From contig JAEYOP010000071.1 of assembly GCA_023411575.1 (NCBI GenBank), positions 62,001-126,000 of the forward strand: a stretch of DNA of 64,000 bases, written 5' to 3'. A model generated the notes under the pieces. That model was not told the DNA's origin, made no database searches, and was given only the letters and a program-made list of their open reading frames with translations. The stretch comes from Bacillota bacterium (GTDB taxonomy: Bacteria; Bacillota; Clostridia; Acetivibrionales; DTU013). Below, piece by piece: positions 58,447 to 64,000 of the stretch (position 1 is its first letter; every line of letters begins with the position of its first letter). Made by a program: the position numbers and the translations under genes.

Positions 58447-59094
58447 ATGAATAAGCAGGATTATTTTGAGGCGCTGATTAACAAAGAGCCTTCAACCAAG
58501 CAAAAGCTATTTTATTCGGCAATTTTTCTTTTTTCACAAAAAGGGTATGCCAACGTTGGAATAAGAGAATTATGCCGTTCCGTGAACGTAAAGGAGAGCG
58601 CGTTTTACAATCATTACGAAGGAAAAGAGGACCTGTTCAAAAAAATACTTTTTCACTTTATTGAACAAAGCAAGCAATTTCTCTATACGGAGGATGAAAT
58701 CCAAGCCAGTGTGGCGACAGGTGATATTCGGCTTTTTTTTGAGCAGAACATGCAAAAGTTTGCAAACGTTGCTGGCAGCCAGCTATATCATACGATTCTC
58801 CAGATTGTAACAATGGAATCTTTCATCCGTCCCGAAGCGAAGGAAATTGCTCTTAAGAACCTTTATTATCTGCGCAGGGATTATACGGAGAAGGTTCTAA
58901 GAGGTATGATGGACAGGGGGTGCATCCGTAAGTGCAATATTGAATTGGTGGTTGCAGAATATTATTACGCGCTGAAGGGGCTTTTGGATGAATATATGCT
59001 CATTGAAACATGGGGCGAGCCTCTTGAGCGCATCAATGAAAAAATCGCACAGCACGTCAGCTTTTTTGCGCAGTTTCTCAAAAATGAGTCTTAA
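58447..59094 (+). CDS. TetR-family transcriptional regulator
   Basis: 215 residues from the ATG at 58447; GAGAGGGG is rather distant (14 bp), so a non-standard upstream start is possible. HTH (about 20-65): AIFLFSQKGYANVGIRELCRSVNVKESAFYNHYEGKEDLF. The remainder is a helical ligand domain of no obvious type. Its stop overlaps the start of the ferredoxin gene region, forming a three-gene unit. Confidence 0.88.
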   Translation: MNKQDYFEALINKEPSTKQKLFYSAIFLFSQKGYANVGIRELCRSVNVKESAFYNHYEGKEDLFKKILFHFIEQSKQFLYTEDEIQASVATGDIRLFFEQNMQKFANVAGSQLYHTILQIVTMESFIRPEAKEIALKNLYYLRRDYTEKVLRGMMDRGCIRKCNIELVVAEYYYALKGLLDEYMLIETWGEPLERINEKIAQHVSFFAQFLKNES

Positions 59095-59108
59095 TGGGGT
59101 GTATAGGG

Positions 59109-60041
59109 ATGGCAACATCAGTTTATTACTTTTCCGGAACCGGAAATTCAATGTATATTGCGAGAAAGATGGCCAATATGACCCATGCAGAGTTGCTTTC
59201 AATAAAAGATACTTTCTACGAGAATGAAATAGTTCCCGCGGCAGATATTATAGGACTTGTATTTCCCGTATACAATCATCGCGTGCCTTATATTGTAAAA
59301 CGGTTCGTTGAGAGGCTTTCTAATCTGGATTCAAAGTATGTTTTTGCTATATGCACCTATGGCGACAGTCCATGCATCGCGCTTGAATATCTTTCGGGAT
59401 TAATCTCCGCGAGAGGCGGAAGGTTATCCTGCGGATTCGGCGTTAAAATGCCTTATAACTATATAGCTCCGTTACCGGGTATTACCGGCCTTTTTCAGCC
59501 TTTTGTCCTGCGGGAGGTGCCCGGGGAACAGCAGAGAAAAATACTTTCTGAGGCCGACCAAAAGGTCCAAGCGATATATGACGCCATAGGTGCTCAGAAA
59601 AGTGGATACATAGAGATTGAGTATCAAAAGCTGGAACACTTCGTTGATTTCTTTAATTTGAGAGAACTTCTTCAAAAGCCGGTCTGGTTGAAGATTAGCG
59701 GATACAGCGGAAAATGTGATGTACCATACATAGAAAGCGTCCGATTAATGGATGCCGGCTTCCACTATGACGAGCATTGTGTTCGGTGCGGTACATGCGC
59801 AAAAATGTGTCCTGTCGGCAATATCAAAATGTCAGTTGAAGGGCCGGTATGGTTACACCAATGTGAACAATGCTTTGCGTGCCTCCAATGGTGCCCCAAA
59901 GCCGCTATACAATTTAGAAGCGGGACAGCAGGCAGAAAGAGGTATCATCATCCGGAGGTTTCACTGGCAGATATGCTATCCATACAATCCAAAACGAAGG
60001 GAGAATTTGAAGATGAATTCAAAATCAATGTTAGTGGCTGA
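59109..60041 (+). CDS. EFR1-type flavodoxin/ferredoxin fusion protein
   Basis: 310 residues from the ATG at 59109 (GGGGTG nine bases before it). N-terminal flavodoxin-like fold (YYFSGTGNSMYIARKM FMN loop; FPVYNHRVPYIV) and two [4Fe-4S] clusters near the C terminus: CVRCGTCAKMCPVGNI and CEQCFACLQWCPKAAI. EFR1 proteins are electron-transfer proteins of unknown partner. Regulated with the upstream TetR gene and overlapping the next gene by 29 bp. Confidence 0.9.
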   Translation: MATSVYYFSGTGNSMYIARKMANMTHAELLSIKDTFYENEIVPAADIIGLVFPVYNHRVPYIVKRFVERLSNLDSKYVFAICTYGDSPCIALEYLSGLISARGGRLSCGFGVKMPYNYIAPLPGITGLFQPFVLREVPGEQQRKILSEADQKVQAIYDAIGAQKSGYIEIEYQKLEHFVDFFNLRELLQKPVWLKISGYSGKCDVPYIESVRLMDAGFHYDEHCVRCGTCAKMCPVGNIKMSVEGPVWLHQCEQCFACLQWCPKAAIQFRSGTAGRKRYHHPEVSLADMLSIQSKTKGEFEDEFKINVSG

Positions 60042-60390
60042 CGCAATTCTTTTGAGCATCGCTATTGCGCTCGGGATCGTGTTGGCTTTTTCCAGCCGGC
60101 AATACGGGCCTATTGTCTTTGCCGTTCACAAAATTACAGCACTCGGCGCGATGGTAATTACATCTATTCTCTGTTACCGGTATATAAAGGCTGCCCCTGT
60201 ATCTGCAATTTTTCTTGTGGTTGTGGCAGTTGCATGTATTTCTTTCGTACTGCTATTTGCATCTGGCGCTGTAATGAGTACCGGCCACGGTTCCTATCGC
60301 ATCTTAAAAGCTGTTCACGTTATCTCAACGGTTCTTTTGACGATATGTGAGACAGGGATCATCGTAAATTTTACTGGCAAATTTCAATGA
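60013..60390 (+). CDS. Small four-helix membrane protein, unknown function
   Basis: 125 residues, ATG with AAGGGAG. Four hydrophobic helices (about 6-25, 33-56, 63-83, 97-119). No catalytic motif. Starts within the end of the EFR1 gene. Perhaps a membrane partner (cytochrome-like, given several His residues in helices 2 and 4) for the electron-transfer protein; inference only. Confidence 0.65.
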   Translation: MNSKSMLVADAILLSIAIALGIVLAFSSRQYGPIVFAVHKITALGAMVITSILCYRYIKAAPVSAIFLVVVAVACISFVLLFASGAVMSTGHGSYRILKAVHVISTVLLTICETGIIVNFTGKFQ

Positions 60391-60467
60391 TTTTATATCC
60401 TCTTTAGAATGGCTTGGCTGAAAAAATCTTCAATAAGCCTTAAGGCTTAAGCCGGTAATAGAACAAA

Positions 60468-60489
60468 CCACCCGCTGAGCGGGTGGTCA
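60468..60489. terminator. Bidirectional terminator between convergent genes
   Basis: CCACCCGCT(GA)GCGGGTGG is nearly perfect and lies between two converging genes. On the minus strand it is followed by TTTGTTCT, on the plus strand by a poor T tract. Confidence 0.75.
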
Positions 60490-60496
60490 TAATGTG

Positions 60497-60967
60497 CTAG
60501 ATGCCGTATTCCTGTTTGATGACGCTGATGGCTTTATCGACATCCTTTTCAAAGATCAGGTAGGAGATATCCGTCTCGGATGTGGTAACCAGCTTGATCT
60601 CGATCCCTTCGTTGGCCAGGAGCGTAAACAGCTTGGCCGCCACCCCCGGGATGTTCCGCATCCCTTCGCCCGAAACCTGCAGTTTCGTATTTTCGGCATC
60701 GACCTCGATCCTCAGGTTCCTGTCGTTCTTTTTGAACTCGTTAAGGGCGCCGAGGGCGGTTACCAGGTCCTCCGAAGGCAGGCTGAAGGATAAGCTGACG
60801 CTGCCGCGGAATGGGGGAGCCTGGCTGATCATATCGATGTTGATTTTCTTCTGCGCAATCGCATTGAACAGCCCGGAGATCAATCTGGTATTGTTCGGAA
60901 GATTGTCGACCGTCACCAGGGCCACGTTATATGTAACATGGATGTTTGTTACCGGCATTTCCGACAT
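60497..60967 (-). CDS. Stand-alone ACT-domain protein (aspartokinase regulatory-like)
   Basis: 156 residues from the ATG at 60967 (GGAGGTG upstream; a GTG at 60976 overlaps the ribosome site). Two ACT domains: VALVTVDNLPNNTRLISGLFNAIAQKKINIDMISQ and TKLQVSGEGMRNIPGVAAKLFTLLANEGIEIKLVTTSE. It matches the C-terminal regulatory part of aspartate kinase but has no kinase domain. It is the last gene of the asd-dapA-dapB unit, so a lysine-binding regulator of an aspartokinase encoded elsewhere is likely. Confidence 0.8.
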   Translation of the reverse strand: MSEMPVTNIHVTYNVALVTVDNLPNNTRLISGLFNAIAQKKINIDMISQAPPFRGSVSLSFSLPSEDLVTALGALNEFKKNDRNLRIEVDAENTKLQVSGEGMRNIPGVAAKLFTLLANEGIEIKLVTTSETDISYLIFEKDVDKAISVIKQEYGI

Positions 60968-61006
60968 TTCTCGCACCTCCGTTTCAAATTTGTTTCCACC
61001 TCTATT

Positions 61007-61765
61007 TTATTCTTCCGCAATAAGATCATTCATATCATACAGGCCCGGTTTTTTGCCGTAAAGGAACCGGGCGGCCCGGAGGGCCCCTATGCCGAAGATG
61101 TCCTTGGACGTGGCGGAATGGTTGATTTCGATGATTTCATCATTCCCGGCGAAAATGACGGAGTGCTCGCCGACGATGGTGCCACCGCGTACGGCATGGA
61201 TCCCGATCTCGGTCCGGCTCCTCTTTTTTCTGCGGGAATGCCTGTCATAGACATACTCCTGCTTCTGCTCCAGCACCGAGTTGATCGAATCGGCAATGGC
61301 GAGGGCGGTGCCGCTTGGCGCGTCCAGCTTCTGGTTGTGGTGCTTTTCGATGATCTCGATGTCGAAGTTGGTTTCCAGCAGCTTTGCCGCTTTCTTGACC
61401 AGGTCGATCAGCAGGTTGACCCCCAGGGACATATTTGCCGAAAAGAATACCGGAATGGTGGTCGAAGCCTGCTCTATGAGCCTTTTATGAGAGGGAGAGA
61501 GGCCCGTGGTCGCAACGATGACGGGCAAGTTCCTGGAGACGGCGAATTCCAGCAAGCCTTCCAAAGCCGCGGGATTGGAAAAATCGATGATGACGTCGAT
61601 TTTCGCGTTGCAGCTTTTCAAATCCGTAAACACCGGATAGTCGTTCCTGCCGTTATCGGCAATATCGCAGCCGGCGGCAATCCGGAGATCGTCAAATTGC
61701 TCCGACAGCCTGGTGATCACCTGTCCCATTTTACCGTTGCAGCCACTCATAAGTATATTAATCAA
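61007..61765 (-). CDS. dapB: 4-hydroxy-tetrahydrodipicolinate reductase
   Basis: 252 residues, TTG start after AGGAAG. NAD(P)H-binding SGCNGKMGQ, DFSNPAAL, ATTGLS, the catalytic EKHHNQKLDAPSGTAL and HAVRGGTIVGEH. Reduces the dapA product on the way to lysine and dipicolinate. In an operon with asd and dapA. Confidence 0.96.
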   Translation of the reverse strand: MINILMSGCNGKMGQVITRLSEQFDDLRIAAGCDIADNGRNDYPVFTDLKSCNAKIDVIIDFSNPAALEGLLEFAVSRNLPVIVATTGLSPSHKRLIEQASTTIPVFFSANMSLGVNLLIDLVKKAAKLLETNFDIEIIEKHHNQKLDAPSGTALAIADSINSVLEQKQEYVYDRHSRRKKRSRTEIGIHAVRGGTIVGEHSVIFAGNDEIIEINHSATSKDIFGIGALRAARFLYGKKPGLYDMNDLIAEE

Positions 61766-61811
61766 AGAACTACACTTCCTTATCTATAAGTTTTATCGGG
61801 GTGGGGGCTCC

Positions 61812-62693
61812 TCAACCCAGGAGACCGTAATTTTTCATCGCCTTTACAAGGAGGTCCCTGTTTGCGTCGGAGATGTCAACCAGCGGCATTCTGCATTTCC
61901 CGACCTGCATGCCCATCAGGTTCATGGCTTCCTTGATGGGGATCGGGCTGACTTCGTTGAACAATGCCTTGATCAACTCCAGGGTCTTGAGCTGGAGCCT
62001 TCTGGCGCCTTCCAGATCGCCGGCGAGATAGCTTGCCGCGATATCATGGGTATCCTTCGGGATGATGTTGGCCATAACGGAAATAATGCCTTTTCCGCCC
62101 AGCGACATCAGGGGAACGATCAAGCCGTCCTCGCCCGAATAAACGGTGAAATCGTCTCCGCAGAGGTTGATGGTTTCGCCGACCTGGTTCAGGTTGCATT
62201 CCTTGACGGCTACGATGTTATCAATCTTCGAAAGCTTTTGCAGGGTCTCCGGGTTGAGGTTCAGGTTCGTCCGGGAAGGCACGTTATAAAGGATCACAGG
62301 GATCGTGATGCTCTCCGCGATAACCTTGAAGTGCTCGTACAGGCCGCGCTGGGTGGTTTTGTTATAATAGGGGGTGACGCTGAGGATCGCGTCTGCGCCG
62401 ACCTCCTGTGCTCTTTTGGTGAGATGGATCGCATGGCGGGTATCGTTGCTGCCGGTGCCGGCGATGACGGGAACCCTGCCGTTCACCTTCTTCACGGCGT
62501 ATGCTATAACCGATATGTGCTCCTCATCCGGCATGGTGGAGGCTTCGCCGGTGGTTCCGCAGATCACGATCGCATCGGTTTTTTCCCGGATCTGAAAATC
62601 GATCAGTTCTCCAAGTTTATCAAAGTCAATGCCATCCTGGGTGAAGGGCGTTACGATTGCTACGCCGGAGCCTGTGAAAACACACTTTTTCAT
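61812..62693 (-). CDS. dapA: 4-hydroxy-tetrahydrodipicolinate synthase
   Basis: 293 residues, ATG with AAAGGAT. Schiff-base lysine K164 in VAVKECN, Y136 and R141 in ILYNVPSRT, CGTTGEASTM and the YYNKTTQRGLYEHF tyrosine. Condenses pyruvate with aspartate semialdehyde. Second gene of the lysine operon, 34 bp after asd. Confidence 0.97.
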   Translation of the reverse strand: MKKCVFTGSGVAIVTPFTQDGIDFDKLGELIDFQIREKTDAIVICGTTGEASTMPDEEHISVIAYAVKKVNGRVPVIAGTGSNDTRHAIHLTKRAQEVGADAILSVTPYYNKTTQRGLYEHFKVIAESITIPVILYNVPSRTNLNLNPETLQKLSKIDNIVAVKECNLNQVGETINLCGDDFTVYSGEDGLIVPLMSLGGKGIISVMANIIPKDTHDIAASYLAGDLEGARRLQLKTLELIKALFNEVSPIPIKEAMNLMGMQVGKCRMPLVDISDANRDLLVKAMKNYGLLG

Positions 62694-62727
62694 GTCGTTT
62701 CATCCTTTCGGAATAATTATTATGATC

Positions 62728-63804
62728 CTACAGCCAGCCTTCGGCCTTGAGCAGCTCAGCCATCAGCACACCGCCGCCGGCTGCGCCTCTGACCGTGTTA
62801 TGGGAGAGACAGGTGAACTTGTAATCGAACAGGTTGTCTTCGCGCAATCTGCCCACGGAAATACCCATTCCGTTTTCAAGGTTTCTGTCCAGTTTTGTCT
62901 GCGGCCTGTCGGGCTGTTCAAAATAGGTAAGGAACTGTGCCGGAGCGCTCGGAAGCTTCAGTTCCTGGGGCTTTGCCCGGAATTCCTTCCAGCAGGCCAG
63001 GATTTCATCTTTGGAGGGCTTGTTTTTAAAGGAAATATAAACCGCCGCCATATGGCCGTCGGAAACAGGAACCCTGTAACACTGGGCCGAGATTGCAGGC
63101 CCTTCGGCCAGCGCGATCCTGTCGCCTTCGATGGTACCCCAGATCTTCAAGGGTTCCTTCTCGCTCTTTTCCTCTTCGCCGCCGATGTAAGGGATGACGT
63201 TGTCCAGGATTTCAGGCCAGTCGCTGAAGATCTTTCCGGCGCCGGAGATGGCCTGGTAAGTCGATGCGAGTACCTTTTCCGGACCGAAGCCCATCAGGGC
63301 GTGGACCGGCGGGACATAGCTCTGGAGTGAGCAGTTGGACTTTACGGCGATAAAGCCCTTCTTCGTTCCGAGGCGCTTTCTTTGCTTCTCGATGATCGCA
63401 GAGTGGCCCGGGTTGACTTCCGGGATGATCATGGGCACGTCTTCCGTAAACCGGTGGGCCGAGTTGTTGGAGATGACCGGAATTTCGGCTCTGGCGTACT
63501 TTTCCTCCAGCTCGCGTATTTCATCCTTTTTCATGTCGACGGCACAGAACACCAAATCGACTTCCTCTGCAAAACGGTTTATTTCGGTGACATTTTTGAC
63601 GACAATGCCCTTAATATTTTCCGGCATCGGGAGATCGAGCTTCCAGCGGCCTTCGACCGCTTTTTCGTAGGGAAGGCCCGCCGACCTTTCGCTTGCGCCG
63701 ATTGCGACGACTTCAAACCAGGGGTGATTTTCCAGGAGGGTGACAAAACGCTGTCCGACCATTCCTGTCCCGCCAAGTACGCCTGCTCTAAATTTTTTGC
63801 TCAT
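62728..63804 (-). CDS. asd: Aspartate-semialdehyde dehydrogenase (archaeal/fungal-type)
   Basis: 358 residues, AGGAGG eight bases before ATG. GVLGGTGMVGQRF nucleotide fold, catalytic C158 in KSNCSLQ, H251 in DGHMAAVYI, and NLENGMGISVGR near the end. Length and motifs fit the archaeal/yeast branch, also found in clostridia. It makes aspartate semialdehyde for lysine, threonine, methionine and, in spore-formers, dipicolinic acid. Confidence 0.95.
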   Translation of the reverse strand: MSKKFRAGVLGGTGMVGQRFVTLLENHPWFEVVAIGASERSAGLPYEKAVEGRWKLDLPMPENIKGIVVKNVTEINRFAEEVDLVFCAVDMKKDEIRELEEKYARAEIPVISNNSAHRFTEDVPMIIPEVNPGHSAIIEKQRKRLGTKKGFIAVKSNCSLQSYVPPVHALMGFGPEKVLASTYQAISGAGKIFSDWPEILDNVIPYIGGEEEKSEKEPLKIWGTIEGDRIALAEGPAISAQCYRVPVSDGHMAAVYISFKNKPSKDEILACWKEFRAKPQELKLPSAPAQFLTYFEQPDRPQTKLDRNLENGMGISVGRLREDNLFDYKFTCLSHNTVRGAAGGGVLMAELLKAEGWL

Positions 63805-63855
63805 CGTAAAAACCTCCTGAAAATAAAATTAACTGCCGGCAGGTGCCAACAGTTC

Positions 63856-64000
63856 CTATAATTCCAACGCCTCCGATAAGGAGACTCCGTTTAAGAACTG
63901 ATAGCGCTCCATCAAGTAAATTGATGACAGTTGCAATGCTTTCGCCCTTGCAACCAGGAACCGGTCCTGCAGGGAACCGCCTTCCTTCGGCATTCCGCCC
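63856..64000 (-). CDS. 3' end of an unidentified gene at the right edge
   Basis: The minus strand from the window edge encodes about 47 residues ending at the TAG at 63856-63858, including LQDRFLVARAKALQLSSIYL, then MERYQFLNGVSLSEALEL. The frame and residue mix look like real coding sequence. The gene starts outside the window, is 51 bp upstream of asd and may be in the same operon. Not identified. Confidence 0.45.
   Translation of the reverse strand, partial: GGMPKEGGSLQDRFLVARAKALQLSSIYLMERYQFLNGVSLSEALEL

Overview
The window looks like a chromosomal segment from a flagellated, endospore-forming, anaerobic member of the Clostridia, with GC content of roughly one half by eye. The lineage call rests on content: a che operon with cheC/cheD feeding into a sigma-28 (FliA/SigD) gene and FapA, the sporulation genes yqfC-yqfD and a PdaA-like cortex deacetylase, and the Firmicutes order phoH-pgpH-ybeY-dgkA-era-yqzL-recO. 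T-box and tetrahydrofolate riboswitch leaders, strong AGGAGG ribosome sites and frequent TTG/GTG starts fit as well. Species and genus cannot be read from the sequence alone.

Layout. 1-9410 (+): end of a chemotaxis/motility operon (PilZ protein end, cheB, cheA, cheW, cheC, cheD, a small membrane protein, sigD, fapA-like gene, three small unnamed genes), closed by a terminator at about 9445. 9520-11691 (+): its own promoter, then an SPFH/band-7 membrane protein, a 58-residue Arc-type ribbon-helix-helix protein and a GOLPH3-like (GPP34) protein, followed by a broken YhfC-type protease gene. 11791-14118: GH35 beta-galactosidase. 14189-14275: tRNA-Leu(CAA). 14485: hemerythrin with one iron ligand replaced. 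14969-17958 (-): a two-component pair (lipoprotein-anchored 7TM kinase; receiver-wHTH-BTAD regulator), divergent from a degenerate receiver gene and a 1794-residue S-layer-anchored protein with two C-type-lectin-like modules.

24018-26832: promoter, T-box leader and valS. 26900-36638: a carbohydrate locus with a YesM/YesN-like two-component system (-) divergent from an ABC sugar importer (solute-binding lipoprotein, two permeases, no ATPase gene), a GH127 beta-L-arabinofuranosidase and an isochorismatase-like hydrolase. 36758-41017: glycerate kinase, a TSCPD protein, a WYL regulator, an unknown 323-residue protein, and a tetrahydrofolate riboswitch in front of folT. 41170-44585: a small CBM25-like protein, a nucleotidyltransferase fused to a degenerate phosphomannomutase, and an orphan small protein. 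44617-44775 is a nearly perfect 159-bp inverted repeat with a shrunken relative at 54772-54818.

44922-55912 (+): two DUF881 genes, pdaA-like gene, then a housekeeping block (yqfC, yqfD, phoH, pgpH, ybeY, dgkA-PAP2 fusion, era, yqzL, recO) with many stop/start overlaps. 55940-60390: AT-richer acyltransferase, tRNA-Leu(GAG), a DUF624 membrane protein with a long acidic tail, and a TetR-ferredoxin/flavodoxin-membrane protein trio. 60497-63804 (-): lysine/dipicolinate pathway genes asd-dapA-dapB ending in a stand-alone ACT-domain protein; the 3' end of an unidentified gene lies at the right edge.

No CRISPR array, prophage, complete insertion sequence or rRNA was seen. The most unusual items are the degenerate receiver/lectin-like surface protein locus, the SPFH-RHH-GPP34 trio, the long inverted-repeat element, and the His-to-Gln hemerythrin.
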